The notes beneath the pieces are model-generated. The model did no database searches. It was not told the DNA's origin and saw only the letters and a list, made by a program, of their open reading frames with translations. From assembly GCF_022343555.1 (NCBI RefSeq), contig NZ_JAKQZH010000002.1, positions 124,001 through 188,000 of the forward strand: a DNA stretch of 64,000 nucleotides, in the 5' to 3' direction. This DNA is from Marinobacter sp. C7. GTDB lineage: Bacteria; Pseudomonadota; Gammaproteobacteria; Pseudomonadales; Oleiphilaceae. Shown here piece by piece: positions 51,192 to 60,253 of this stretch (the first letter of the stretch is position 1; every line of letters begins with the position of its first letter). Made by a program: the position numbers and the translations under genes.

Positions 51192-52484
51192 TCAAGACTC
51201 AAGTTTCTCCGGTTCCTTCTGGTCAGGTTCGGTCGTCTCCGGCTCATCCGGCTCAAGGGCGTCGAGATTCAGCTGGTTGTCGTAGGCCGCCTGCAGGCCG
51301 GTCTCTTCCTCCACTTCTTCATCCGGTTCATAGTCCAGATAGCGCGGGTAAAACGGCGACAGCAAAGCCACGAGAATCCCGATTGACGAAAACATGGCGA
51401 ACGCATCGGCATACCCGAATTCGTTCACCAGCATACCGAGCAGGGGCGAGCCAGTGGCCTGACCCAGCGAGACCGCCATGAAAGGCAGCACGGGCCCCAT
51501 CGACAGACGGCCCGGCAGCAGACGAATGCCGGTCATCAGATACAGCCCCGTCAGACTCATATAGGCGAGACCGAAGACCAGCGCGGAGAATCCCGCGATT
51601 GCCAGCCGGTCCGGACTGGCGGCAAGCAAGGCCAGGCTCACGGAGAGCATCATCAGCATCAGGGCTTGGGTGATGGGCGGGTTGTTGCGATCGGCCAGGT
51701 CGGCTACCACCGCCCCCCCGAGACCGGCAACCCCGACCGCCAGCCAGAGCCAGCCGGTGGCATCGGATTCCAGGGCGCCCAGGGTGACCACCAGATCGGG
51801 CGCGAAGATCCAGTACGCGGCAGAAACAAAGCCCATCATGAAGGCGAACAGGGAGAGCCGGAGCAGGCGCCACCATTGCTGGGCGCTGATGGGTGGCAAC
51901 GTTGCCACACTTGCCGGAGTGACCCGCGACACCGAAGGCAGGAAAAACCAGGCCGCAACCACCCCGATGGCAGCGAGGACCGCAAAGGAGAAATAGGCGT
52001 AACGCCACGCCCCGACCAGAAACAGGACCGTCGGCACAGCGACAATAACGCCGATGCTGGTCCCTGCGTTCATGACCGCGCTGACACGCCCGTGCAGCGA
52101 ACGTTTCACCAGCGCCTGCATGGCAGCGGACAACGCCGGCATCATCAAACCGGTACAGATACCGCAGGCAATCACACCGATACCCAGCGAAACAGCCCCC
52201 GAAGCCTGACTGATGACGGCCAGCCCCACCGTACCGAAACCACCGGACAGCACGGCCGTGTTACGGGCCCCCAGACGGTCGGCCGCCAGAGGAGCGACCA
52301 TGGTCGCCAGCAGGAAACTGATGAGCGGCAGCGCACCAATGATACCGATCACGTAGGGCGATAATTCCAGCTCGGCCCGGATAGGGGGCACGAACAGCCC
52401 GAAGGCAAAGCGCGCAAGCCCGTAGCTGATCGCAATCAGCGCCGCACCGAGAAGTGCAAACGTCGTGCTCGAAGGAAACTTCAT
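51192..52484 (-). CDS. MFS transporter
   Basis: A 430-residue major-facilitator carrier with 12 membrane helices; YGLARFAFGLFVPPIRAEL and GARNTAVLSGGFGTVGL carry the helix-1/2 and loop pattern of the YbfB/aromatic-type or drug-efflux MFS group. The C-terminal 45 residues are strongly acidic (DEEVEEET, EPDEPETTEPDQKEPEK), an unusual soluble tail. GGAGG 4 bases before ATG 52484. Substrate unknown. Confidence 0.88.
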   Translation of the reverse strand: MKFPSSTTFALLGAALIAISYGLARFAFGLFVPPIRAELELSPYVIGIIGALPLISFLLATMVAPLAADRLGARNTAVLSGGFGTVGLAVISQASGAVSLGIGVIACGICTGLMMPALSAAMQALVKRSLHGRVSAVMNAGTSIGVIVAVPTVLFLVGAWRYAYFSFAVLAAIGVVAAWFFLPSVSRVTPASVATLPPISAQQWWRLLRLSLFAFMMGFVSAAYWIFAPDLVVTLGALESDATGWLWLAVGVAGLGGAVVADLADRNNPPITQALMLMMLSVSLALLAASPDRLAIAGFSALVFGLAYMSLTGLYLMTGIRLLPGRLSMGPVLPFMAVSLGQATGSPLLGMLVNEFGYADAFAMFSSIGILVALLSPFYPRYLDYEPDEEVEEETGLQAAYDNQLNLDALEPDEPETTEPDQKEPEKLES

Positions 52485-52604
52485 GCCGCCTCCGCTCATT
52501 CCAGCCACGTAAATGGATCTATGGATGGGTAGCTGGCGATTCAAACCCTATCATGAGATCCCGGATGATTGTCAGCGTAGACGGCAACCATGCCATCAGC
52601 CAGA

Positions 52605-53780
52605 TTAACCCTGGTTCACCAGCGCCTCAATATCGGCAAGAATCCCGGGCGCATCGGTAAGCCGGGCCAGCCAGCTCAGGGGGATCCCGCGCTCACCGCC
52701 GACACCGTGAAGTGCGGCCATGACCGGGCCGATGACCCAGGCCCGCCCGCAGGAGTCACCGCCGCAAAGGATATTGGCGCGAACGGCCTCCGTGTAACTG
52801 CCGGCATGGCTGAGGATGTGGAAAATCACCGGCATGGCTTCGTGCAGATAGCAGGTGCGCCCAAACCTTTCCCCGGCCGCCGGTCCATCGAGGGCAGAGC
52901 CCGAGCAGGCTCGTTTCAGACTTTCCGGATCCGGCGCCTCCGGAACTGCCGCCGCCGTGGAGTCGGACAGAGCGTCGCCCCGGAATACCCCGTCCATGAG
53001 CCTCGCGGCACAACGGGCCCAGGCAACAGCCTCATCGTTGTGATTGGTCACCCGTACAGCCGCCTCGACAAGCGCCATCAGATCCCCCTGCCCCAAGTGA
53101 CTGGCAACCAGTGGTGACAGCTTGGACACTGCCGGGAGTTGCAGGTCATCGGCACCACTCTCCGATTTCAGGTGACGGTCGATGGTTTCGGCCAGATGAA
53201 CACCGGCGTCCTGGATTGCCTTCTCCTTGTAGGAAAGGTCAATGGCCTTGCGAACCGGCTCCGCCAGTTGCTCGCCGCTGAGGTGGCGGGTATAGGGCAA
53301 CACTTTCTGAACCAGTACCCGCTTCTGCTTGTCGGTCAGTTCAGCCGTGGTCGTCGCCCAGGCTTGCTCAATGGCGTTTTTCTCGATGGCCGTCAGGTTA
53401 TCCAGCGTGATCCGGGTCGGATTGTCGATGAAGCCCTGCCATTGCCCGCCCGGGCCAAAAAAGACGCGGAAACGCCGCTGGTAATCCCGGATGTCCAGCC
53501 TCCCGTCACCGGCCAGCAGGCTTTCTGTCAGAACCCCGGTGGCGGCGCCGTAGTGGCTGACATCGCCAACCTGCTTGCCCTCATGGGCAAAATACCCGAA
53601 CCCTTTCCGGAAATAGTCGGCCCGCGGCGGCAGAAACTCCGGCGTTGTCCCGCCAACCTCCTCGATGCGATCGCTGTCGTACAGCCAATGCAGGCCCAGG
53701 CTGGCGGCATCCGCAACCCAGCCTCCGGCAAGGGCGTTGATGAGACGTGAGCGGTCTGTGGGCTTCGCTTCCTGGTTCAT
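52605..53780 (-). CDS. ADP-ribosylglycohydrolase family protein, J1-crystallin-like
   Basis: A 391-residue all-helical protein of the ADP-ribosylglycohydrolase fold. It has LAGGWVADAASLGLHWLYD at the N-terminus, VTNHNDEAVAWARCAARLM in the middle and ANILCGGDSCGRAWVIGPVMAA near the C-terminus. Typical members have a GGDTDT motif with two metal-binding Asp; here the second Asp is replaced (GGDSC), and the LHW and GGDxCxRA patterns recall the J1-crystallin subgroup. Enzyme activity on ADP-ribose is therefore uncertain. The ribosome site before ATG 53780 is weak. Confidence 0.8.
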   Translation of the reverse strand: MNQEAKPTDRSRLINALAGGWVADAASLGLHWLYDSDRIEEVGGTTPEFLPPRADYFRKGFGYFAHEGKQVGDVSHYGAATGVLTESLLAGDGRLDIRDYQRRFRVFFGPGGQWQGFIDNPTRITLDNLTAIEKNAIEQAWATTTAELTDKQKRVLVQKVLPYTRHLSGEQLAEPVRKAIDLSYKEKAIQDAGVHLAETIDRHLKSESGADDLQLPAVSKLSPLVASHLGQGDLMALVEAAVRVTNHNDEAVAWARCAARLMDGVFRGDALSDSTAAAVPEAPDPESLKRACSGSALDGPAAGERFGRTCYLHEAMPVIFHILSHAGSYTEAVRANILCGGDSCGRAWVIGPVMAALHGVGGERGIPLSWLARLTDAPGILADIEALVNQG

Positions 53781-53919
53781 AGGCGTGGCTCCGGATTGGT
53801 TTCAGCTGAAAGCGGTCAGGCAGAGCCTACGGCATGAACTCATCCCCGGACTACCCTATAAAAGGGTAGACGATGCCAGGTCTAGCGCTTTCTTAAACTT
53901 ATGGATTCAGGAGCGTCCC

Positions 53920-54594
53920 ATGCAGCCCCGCCACATTGCCTGGAGTGTTTGCTTGATACCCGTCGTCGCAGCTCACGGGTCGTTTTTGTTCGGGTTGTGG
54001 GAAGGTGTGGCAAACGAATGCGTGCCGTATCTTGAGGGGTGCACGTCAATCAGTCGTGCGGCTCGTGAAGGGAATGCGATCTTTCTGTTTCGTGGCCTGA
54101 TGATGCCAGTGGCGGCGCTGCTGGTATTATTCTGGTACCTGCAAAGCGTCTGGTTACGACAAGTCACCCGGGAACCCCATCCCTGGACCTTTGTTTCCGG
54201 GGCGATTGGTGCTGTATTCCTGATCCTCTACGTGGACTTCCTCGGCACAGAAGGAGACCTCTACCAGTTCCTGCGCCGATACGGCACGACGCTCTATTTC
54301 GCGTTAACGATCCTGGCCCAGATGTTCAGTATTCGAAGCCTTCAACAAAAGGCCGGCACACTGGACACGAAAATCCGTCGATACCTGAACCTGCAGTTCC
54401 TCCTGATGCTGCTCTATTGGTGCCTGGGCCTCGCCAACGTTGTCATCAAAGCCACCGGCGTGAGCTGGGCCGATGAGGCGGAAAACGTCATCGAATGGCA
54501 CTTTGCCCTGTACATGTCCCTCTACTTCGCATTGAACGCCATGATGTGGAAGCGAAGCAGGTTTGAATGGCGATTTGGTGTTGAGCGAGGCTGA
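53920..54594 (+). CDS. Frag1/DRAM-like integral membrane protein
   Basis: A 224-residue protein with about six membrane helices. HGSFLFGLWEGVANECVPYLEGCTSISRAAREGNAIFLFRGLMMP has the Cys pair and CTSIS-AR pattern of Frag1/DRAM/Sfk1-like proteins. Function unknown in bacteria. AGGAG 7 bases before ATG 53920 selects this start over longer forms. It stands alone. Confidence 0.7.
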   Translation: MQPRHIAWSVCLIPVVAAHGSFLFGLWEGVANECVPYLEGCTSISRAAREGNAIFLFRGLMMPVAALLVLFWYLQSVWLRQVTREPHPWTFVSGAIGAVFLILYVDFLGTEGDLYQFLRRYGTTLYFALTILAQMFSIRSLQQKAGTLDTKIRRYLNLQFLLMLLYWCLGLANVVIKATGVSWADEAENVIEWHFALYMSLYFALNAMMWKRSRFEWRFGVERG

Positions 54595-54670
54595 CCAAGG
54601 CCTCGGCTCCGGAGATCTGGACCAGTAAAACCGGCGCTCCTTCAGTCAAATCAGGTGGAATCAATATGCC

Positions 54671-56224
54671 CTATCTCAGTTTCTGGAAGACCCGCGGATC
54701 AATCGCGGCCGCTCCAAGCATGCCACCCGAAAGAGCTCCAGCGATTCCCGGGATCAGAACGTCCTGGCCTGCCAGAAACAGACCGGGAATAGGGGTGCGA
54801 GCGTTGAGCGCGTCGGACAACATGCGGCGGGGGGTGGTTTCGACACCGTAAAACCCACCTTTATCGTGGCCCGTGAATGATATGGTGGCAAGTGGCGTGC
54901 CCAGTTCGTGAAACACAATCAAAGGCGCCAGCGCCGGGAATTTATCGGCGAAGAATGCCAGCATTCTGGCCTCGATCTTCTCCTTGAATGCACGCCATTC
55001 CGCCGGCCGTTCCGCAGCGCCGCCGTTTGCAAATTCGTCGACGGCCGACCAGTCAGACAGAACCAACATTTGACCGGTGTGTCGGTTCGCAGGGCCGGGA
55101 TCGTGCGCGGGATCTTTCAGTGAGGGGAAGGACACAAACGACATCGGGATCGATTCGTCTGCAGCTGCGGACCAGATTCCGACATTGGGGTCCCACGTTT
55201 CATGGAACCAGTGATTGGCTCGCGTCGCGCCGTGTTTGGCGATGTCTCCCTCAAAACCGAGATACACTTCAAAGTGACAGACTGACGGCTTGAACGTGGC
55301 GATCTCGCGAGCCCAGTCCTGTGGGGGAATTTCTTCCGGCAGAAGCCGTTTCACAGTCTCACGTGCTCCAACCGCCGAGACTATTCTGGGCGCGTTGATT
55401 TCTTCACCGGATTTGGTTCGTATGCCCACAGCATGGCCGTCTTCGAGCAGAATCTTGCTGACCGGTGTCCCCGCCCGAACGGTGCCTCCGGCAGCTTCGA
55501 TTACCGAAACGAGCCCCTTGGCGATAGAGGCGGCCCCGCCTACCGGGTAGGCGGCCCCTTCGAGATAGTGGCCCATGATGGTTGCGTGAACCGCGAAACT
55601 GGCTTCTGCCGGTTTTCCACCATAATCGCCCCACTGAGCCGACAATACGGCAGCGAGCTTCGGATTGCTGATGAGCTCCTCGATGACCTCACCGGTCGTG
55701 CGACTGCACCAGCGCTGGATCTTCCTGTTATTCCACCAGTGGTGGGCAGAACGGAATGGCTCCGGCATCGCTCGCTCGGCAGCCACCATGTGTCCGGCTT
55801 CCTCTGCCGATAGCAACGCCTCGAAGTAGGCATCTATTTCACCAACATGATCGGGGAAACGGTCCTTAAGCTCCATCTTGAAAGCTGCAGCCGGGCGCCC
55901 GACGGGTATCTCGAAACGATCCGGGAAATGCAGCGTGTCATAGACGGTACCGACCGAGCGAAACTCGATGGTGCCGCCACTGAGCCAGTCCAGAATGCGG
56001 CCCGCAGTTTGGTCATGGCCGAATGTACCGCAATAGTGCAGGCCAACATCCCAGGAGAAACCATCGCGAGTGAAGGAGTGAGTCAGACCACCAATCGCCT
56101 GCGCTTGCTCAAGCAGCAGGACTTTATGATCCAACCGGGAAAGCGCCGCGGCCGTCGTCATTCCGCCCATGCCGGACCCGATGACAATGACATCGAATCC
56201 GCTGGTTGACTGATTTGCTCTCAT
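54671..56224 (-). CDS. CrtI-like FAD-dependent desaturase/oxidoreductase
   Basis: A 517-residue flavoprotein of the phytoene-desaturase/retinol-saturase group: FDVIVIGSGMGGMTTAAALSRLDHKVLLLEQAQAIGGLTHSF at the FAD end, VGGAASIAKGLVSVIEAAGG in the middle, and LFLAGQDVLIPGIAGALSGGMLGAAA at the C-terminus. No carotenoid genes are near. The reaction, a desaturation, saturation or isomerisation of a polyene or lipid, cannot be told. GAGAGG 8 bases before ATG 56224 sets the start. Confidence 0.85.
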   Translation of the reverse strand: MRANQSTSGFDVIVIGSGMGGMTTAAALSRLDHKVLLLEQAQAIGGLTHSFTRDGFSWDVGLHYCGTFGHDQTAGRILDWLSGGTIEFRSVGTVYDTLHFPDRFEIPVGRPAAAFKMELKDRFPDHVGEIDAYFEALLSAEEAGHMVAAERAMPEPFRSAHHWWNNRKIQRWCSRTTGEVIEELISNPKLAAVLSAQWGDYGGKPAEASFAVHATIMGHYLEGAAYPVGGAASIAKGLVSVIEAAGGTVRAGTPVSKILLEDGHAVGIRTKSGEEINAPRIVSAVGARETVKRLLPEEIPPQDWAREIATFKPSVCHFEVYLGFEGDIAKHGATRANHWFHETWDPNVGIWSAAADESIPMSFVSFPSLKDPAHDPGPANRHTGQMLVLSDWSAVDEFANGGAAERPAEWRAFKEKIEARMLAFFADKFPALAPLIVFHELGTPLATISFTGHDKGGFYGVETTPRRMLSDALNARTPIPGLFLAGQDVLIPGIAGALSGGMLGAAAIDPRVFQKLR

Positions 56225-56544
56225 TTGACGGCCTCTCCGTATGCCATTCGTGTGACTGTGGATAAGAGCCGCAGCAAATCTGATTTCAGGCCGACCAACC
56301 ACTCCTGGCGGAAAGCAGAGGCTTTGGCATCCGGTGCATAACGAGGTCAGCGCCAGGGTTCTCCTGGCTCGCTCTTGGGCAATTGGATTTCAGCGCCCTG
56401 CTATACATTTTAGTCCCTGGATAAAAAGGCACATAGCTGAGGTAAGAAACGTCCAAGGCAACTAAAATCGCTATCGCGAAACTGAACCAGAAGGAAGTGC
56501 AGAACCGATTTGAGCAACTTGTGATTCAACATTTTGATGGTTGC
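56225..56544. other. Intergenic region with a 9-bp inverted repeat
   Basis: 320 bp without a gene. It contains TTGAGCAAC (56510-56518) and GTTGCTCAA (56540-56548), a 9-bp inverted repeat spanning the GFA gene stop. Base composition drops here, and the segment marks the left edge of the accessory-looking region. Confidence 0.45.
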
Positions 56545-56946
56545 TCAATCTGGCAGTCCCTCGAATTTTGGCACCTCTCCCAACTCCCCATCCCAAGCAG
56601 CTTTGCTGGATGAAAAGATGTGCGCCGTTGGCAACATCGTGATGTCAGTATCCAAACACCCGGCAGGAACGACGAGCAAACCTGCGATCTGAGTGCTTGG
56701 CAATGCGGAACCACACAACTGACAAAAGCTCTTGCTATGACGAGTACCCGGAAGCGTAAAGGAAGTCACGGCATCTTCACCCGATTGCCAGGTCAATTCA
56801 GCCGACTGCGAAAATAGATTTGCCGCGTGAGCAGAACCCGTATCTTTTTGGCAATGCCGGCAGTGACACAGGTAAAAGCTGTCGAAATCGCCTTGTACTT
56901 CAAATCTCACGGTGCCGCACAGGCACGAACCGAAATGAGTAGCCAT
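56545..56946 (-). CDS. GFA family (CENP-V/GFA fold) protein
   Basis: A 133-residue zinc protein of the glutathione-dependent formaldehyde-activating family. Cys8/Cys10 (GSCLCGTVRFEV), Cys27/Cys29/Cys32 (CHCRHCQK) and FCQLCGSAL give the zinc ligands. Many such genes occur as integron cassettes. AAGGA 5 bases before ATG 56946. Confidence 0.9.
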   Translation of the reverse strand: MATHFGSCLCGTVRFEVQGDFDSFYLCHCRHCQKDTGSAHAANLFSQSAELTWQSGEDAVTSFTLPGTRHSKSFCQLCGSALPSTQIAGLLVVPAGCLDTDITMLPTAHIFSSSKAAWDGELGEVPKFEGLPD

Positions 56947-57011
56947 CAGAATCCTTTCCACAACCCATAATGAAATACACGCCCCAGTGGGCAACAAAAT
57001 GACGCGCCCGT

Positions 57012-57536
57012 TTAGAAATTCTTATCGGCGCGCAGTGGCAGGCCAACCTGAGAGGCCACCATACTTCCGAACTCCATTGCTTCCGATCTACCTGCCTTTG
57101 TCCGTGGGTATTGCCCTAAAAACATATTGATTTCAAAGCCTTCGGCATGGTCACTTGAACTGTTCTTTCCCACCAGGTTCACATCGTAAAAGTGCCGCGT
57201 AGAATCGCCGCCACCGCCGCCGGCCAGTCCCGATTTGTATTCTGAATTCTCAATGACGCAAATATACTTGAAAAACCGCAACGGAATTTCCTCCCTGGAC
57301 TGGAAGAACAGCCACCGCTTGCGCTTTATCACCATTCCGGCCTCTGTATCTATAAATCTTTCTGATCTGGCGAAGAACGTAACTGCCCCCAATATTACTA
57401 ATACAACACCAATAGCTGATAAAAAATAATTATTACTCTTCATCCCTGGTAACAGAAATCCCAACAGGCCCAGGCCGAACGGGAACATCGAGATCAGTTT
57501 CGGGAAAACATGTTTTGCTGGTTGATAGATTTTCAT
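57012..57536 (-). CDS. Hypothetical membrane protein
   Basis: A 174-residue protein with two helices at the N-terminus (LGLLGFLLPGM, FLSAIGVVLVILGAVTFFA) and a soluble C-terminus with a Gly-run (AGGGGGDS). No family recognised. Start ATG 57536 is the first that keeps the membrane part clean; the ribosome site is poor. It lies 65 bp after the GFA gene upstream position and next to the first DUF2834 gene (71 bp). Confidence 0.65.
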   Translation of the reverse strand: MKIYQPAKHVFPKLISMFPFGLGLLGFLLPGMKSNNYFLSAIGVVLVILGAVTFFARSERFIDTEAGMVIKRKRWLFFQSREEIPLRFFKYICVIENSEYKSGLAGGGGGDSTRHFYDVNLVGKNSSSDHAEGFEINMFLGQYPRTKAGRSEAMEFGSMVASQVGLPLRADKNF

Positions 57537-57606
57537 CTCTGGATTTCTGACGCCTGGTCTATGCTGCCGATCTGGAGCGGAAGTCCACCGCCTACTGCGG
57601 CGGTTG

Positions 57607-57967
57607 GTTATATTTTGCCGGCTTTGGCTTGAGGCTCTGGCCCGGCACGCAACACCAAATAAAGCAGCGGACCTGCAGATACAAACACCGCTGTCAGAGC
57701 GAAAAACGGGATCAGATAGCCCAACCCTTTGCTGCGGCTCTTGGCGTCCCTGTACATCCAAACACAGGCCAGCGAGGCGAGAATGTAGAGATCTATGACA
57801 ACCTGTGCGGTATCGGGGCTGGACATAAGCTGGACACCAAAGGCCAGAAGCGACTGCTCAGCGCCCGCCATTACCCAGAAGGTGAAGCCCATGAACAGGC
57901 AGAGGATGACTAGGGGAAATATCGATACTCTCATGATCTTCCTTGATTGAGGTTTGAGAAATATAAC
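57607..57967 (-). other. Cassette-like unit A bounded by GTTATAT/ATATAAC
   Basis: On the minus strand the unit begins GTTATAT (57967-57961), carries one short gene with its leader, and ends ATATAAC (57613-57607), which is the reverse complement of the left core. These match the R' and R'' core sites of integron gene cassettes. The following 60 bases contain a 6-bp stem (ACCGCC/GGCGGT). Confidence 0.45.
57608..57934 (-). CDS. DUF2834 family protein, copy A
   Basis: A 108-residue protein with three membrane helices: FPLVILCLFMGFTFWVMAGAEQSLLAF, VVIDLYILASLACVWMYRDAK and YLIPFFALTAVFVSAGPLLYLV, the DUF2834 plan. A diverged second copy is at 59927. Leader sequence AACCTCAATCAAGGAAGATC before the ATG is nearly identical in both copies. 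Confidence 0.8.
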   Translation of the reverse strand: MRVSIFPLVILCLFMGFTFWVMAGAEQSLLAFGVQLMSSPDTAQVVIDLYILASLACVWMYRDAKSRSKGLGYLIPFFALTAVFVSAGPLLYLVLRAGPEPQAKAGKI

Positions 57968-58137
57968 GTCCTTGTGAAGATTTTGACCTGATGCAAAAGC
58001 TCAGAATCTTCAGATTGCGACTCTAAGGGGAGTTCCGTGCCTCGGCAACGCCCCCTTTTCACAGGCTGCATGGAACTGGGTTACAGGCTAAAGTATCCTT
58101 TTTGGGGCGCTGCTGCCGTAGGTTTACAGGAAAGCCC

Positions 58138-59325
58138 ATGTCTATTCAGCTTGATTTTCGCACCCTCAGCCTGACATTGATGCTTTTCAGCCTGGTGTTC
58201 GGTTTTGGTATGTTTGCTTATTCCAGAGCGCATCCCAAGTTCTCCGGTATAAAAACCATCGGTGTTGGATATTTTCTGATTGGTGGTGGCTGTGTGCTGC
58301 TCGGCCTGCGTCATTTTATTCACGATTTTGCGTCCATAGTGCTTTCCAACACCGTGATCATTATGGGTGTGGTGCTGATCTACAGAGGACTGTTTAGTTT
58401 TCTCGGTATCTCTCTGCGTTTTGAGCGTTGGCTGAGCCCGACACTGGTGGTGTTGCTTGCAGCTGTACTGTATTTCTATACCTTTCATATTCCAGATGTA
58501 AACCTGCGTATACAGGCTTTCTCTATCGCCTTTGCAGTCGCCTGCTTTATTGGTGCCAGCGGGTTGCTGCAACATCGTGAAATCCACAACCGTATGGTCG
58601 CCAAAATGCTTATCGGCATGTTTTTGCTGGTGGGCGCCTTCTTTATTTTCCGTTTGCTTTGGTCGTTTTTTGAAATACCGCCTGATGATTTCATGAAAGC
58701 AGGGTTGCTTAGTGCGTTGGCGGTTATCGCCGGGGAATTTTTGGTTATTTTATCATCGTTTTCCACTATATGGATGGCTTCCGATGAGCTGCAGGATGAA
58801 CTCTCAGAGATGGCCCGGGTTGACCCCTTAACGGGGATCTACAACAGGCGGGCATTCGACGAATGCTGTGATATTGAGTTCAGCCGCGCGCAGCGTTCGG
58901 GTACCTCTTTCGCCATTATCATGTGCGACCTGGATCACTTTAAAAGAGTGAATGATGAGCACGGCCATCATATAGGTGATGAAGTGTTGAGGCGCTTTGC
59001 GGCTATTCTCAAAGACAGAATACGACAGCATGATGTGGTGGCGCGTTTTGGTGGCGAAGAGTTTGTCTTACTGTTGCCTGACAACAATACCGAGCAGGGG
59101 TTACAGGTTGCGGAGCAACTCAGAGCAATAACGGCAGCCACTCAGATTACCATTGATGGTGATATCAGTCTGACTCTTTCAGCCAGTTTCGGGGTGGCTC
59201 ATTACTGTGCTGGTGACAGTGACTGGAGTGCGGTGCTGCACCGTGCTGATAATGCACTTTACGCTGCCAAAAAAGAGGGGCGTAACCGAGTTGTCGATCT
59301 GGCAACAGCGGCCGGTTATACGTGA
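58138..59325 (+). CDS. Membrane diguanylate cyclase (GGDEF)
   Basis: A 395-residue protein with about seven N-terminal membrane helices (residues 5-215) and a C-terminal GGDEF domain: DPLTGIYNRRAFDE, DLDHFKRVNDEHGHHIGDEVL, and the catalytic GGEEF at 305-309. An RxxD (RQHD, 296-299) five residues before it forms the product-inhibition I-site. It should make cyclic di-GMP from GTP in response to a membrane signal. AGGAAAG 5 bases before ATG 58138. It is oriented opposite to its small neighbours and appears richer in A and T than the left part of the window. Confidence 0.92.
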   Translation: MSIQLDFRTLSLTLMLFSLVFGFGMFAYSRAHPKFSGIKTIGVGYFLIGGGCVLLGLRHFIHDFASIVLSNTVIIMGVVLIYRGLFSFLGISLRFERWLSPTLVVLLAAVLYFYTFHIPDVNLRIQAFSIAFAVACFIGASGLLQHREIHNRMVAKMLIGMFLLVGAFFIFRLLWSFFEIPPDDFMKAGLLSALAVIAGEFLVILSSFSTIWMASDELQDELSEMARVDPLTGIYNRRAFDECCDIEFSRAQRSGTSFAIIMCDLDHFKRVNDEHGHHIGDEVLRRFAAILKDRIRQHDVVARFGGEEFVLLLPDNNTEQGLQVAEQLRAITAATQITIDGDISLTLSASFGVAHYCAGDSDWSAVLHRADNALYAAKKEGRNRVVDLATAAGYT

Positions 59326-59858
59326 ATCGCCTCCGGGATCTGAGCCAATAGGTCAGTAACCCCGATATCCACACCCGCCTGAGATAACAAGGTTGAAACC
59401 TGCCCTCGGTGATGAGTCTGATGATTAAAGAAATGAAGCATCAGGCTCGAATATCGCTTATTGGCGAGAATCCCTTTGGTGTTGCGGTAGCTGAGGGTGA
59501 AATCCAGATCGTCCTCAGACAGCTGGGTTATCCAGTTGACAACCTGCCGATCTAGCCAGATTTGCTGCTTTGATAAGCTCCCGATATCGTCAAAGAGTAC
59601 CTGATCCAGACTTGTCGGATTTTGAAGATCAGTGACCTCTCGCAACGAGTTCAAACAGGACGGGTGGGTAGCAAAACGTTTGAGCCAGATCGTATCTCCA
59701 ACGAGGATGTGGTTCAGAGTTCCCAGGATGGAGCCAAAAAAGGCCCCGCGGTCTTTCGCCAGATCTGTCGCAGAAAGCTGTCCCGCAGCCTCATAAACCT
59801 TCGAGTTCATCCACTGATTGTAAGTGGCTAGCAATTCAAAGTGATATTTCAGGCTCAT
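59316..59858 (-). CDS. DinB-like four-helix protein
   Basis: A 180-residue protein of the DinB/YfiT fold, with a likely metal site from His49 (LNHILVGD), and His147/His151 (FNHQTHHRGQVSTLLSQAG). Reactions of this fold use thiols such as bacillithiol or glutathione; the substrate here is unknown. It overlaps the end of the GGDEF gene by 10 bp, tail to tail. GGAA 5 bases before ATG 59858. Confidence 0.85.
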   Translation of the reverse strand: MSLKYHFELLATYNQWMNSKVYEAAGQLSATDLAKDRGAFFGSILGTLNHILVGDTIWLKRFATHPSCLNSLREVTDLQNPTSLDQVLFDDIGSLSKQQIWLDRQVVNWITQLSEDDLDFTLSYRNTKGILANKRYSSLMLHFFNHQTHHRGQVSTLLSQAGVDIGVTDLLAQIPEAIHV

Positions 59859-59874
59859 CGAAGTTCCATCTCAT

Positions 59875-59932
59875 GTATAAAGCCGAGCACAGCGGCGCGT
59901 CTCACACGTCCGCCTTCCATGACTTGTTATAT
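59875..59932. repeat. attC-like site after DUF2834 copy B
   Basis: On the minus strand: ATATAAC (59932-59926) to a degenerate right core CTTTATAC at 59882-59875, 58 bases, the length range of attC sites. Its right part (CGCGCCGCTGTGCTCGG) resembles the segment before copy B (GGGCGCCCCTGTGCTGAG, 60304-60287). Confidence 0.4.
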
Positions 59933-60253
59933 TTTGCTGACTTCGGCTTCAGGTCCTCGCCCACCACACAGCACCCAATATAGCAGCGGCCCAGCAGATA
60001 CAAACACCGCTGTTACGACGAAGAATGGGATGAGATAGCCCAAACCTTTAACACAGCTTTTGGCGTCCTCGTACATCCAAACACAAGTCAACGCGGCCAC
60101 AATGTAGAGATCAATGACGACCTGAGCGGTGTCTGGGCTGGACATTAGCTGGGCACCGAAAGCCAGAAGCGACTGTTCTGCGCCTGCCATAACCCAAAAG
60201 GTGAAGCCCAGGAATAGGCAGAGAACGATTAGGGGTAATGTCGATATTCTCAT
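59927..60253 (-). CDS. DUF2834 family protein, copy B
   Basis: A 108-residue paralogue of copy A at 57608, same length and about four fifths identical by eye (for instance VMAGAEQSLLAFGAQLMSSP in place of GVQLMSSP). It keeps the same leader and stop context, ending AAAATATAAC. The duplicated block extends past both ends of the gene, so the two arose by duplication or by capture of related cassettes. Confidence 0.8.
   Translation of the reverse strand: MRISTLPLIVLCLFLGFTFWVMAGAEQSLLAFGAQLMSSPDTAQVVIDLYIVAALTCVWMYEDAKSCVKGLGYLIPFFVVTAVFVSAGPLLYWVLCGGRGPEAEVSKI

Noticed and set aside
56449..56640. Protein-like plus-strand stretch (KATKIAIAKLNQKEVQNRFEQL)
   Set aside because: The frame has a stop just upstream and no start codon, and it runs into the antisense of the GFA gene. 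It may be a gene remnant, but that cannot be supported.
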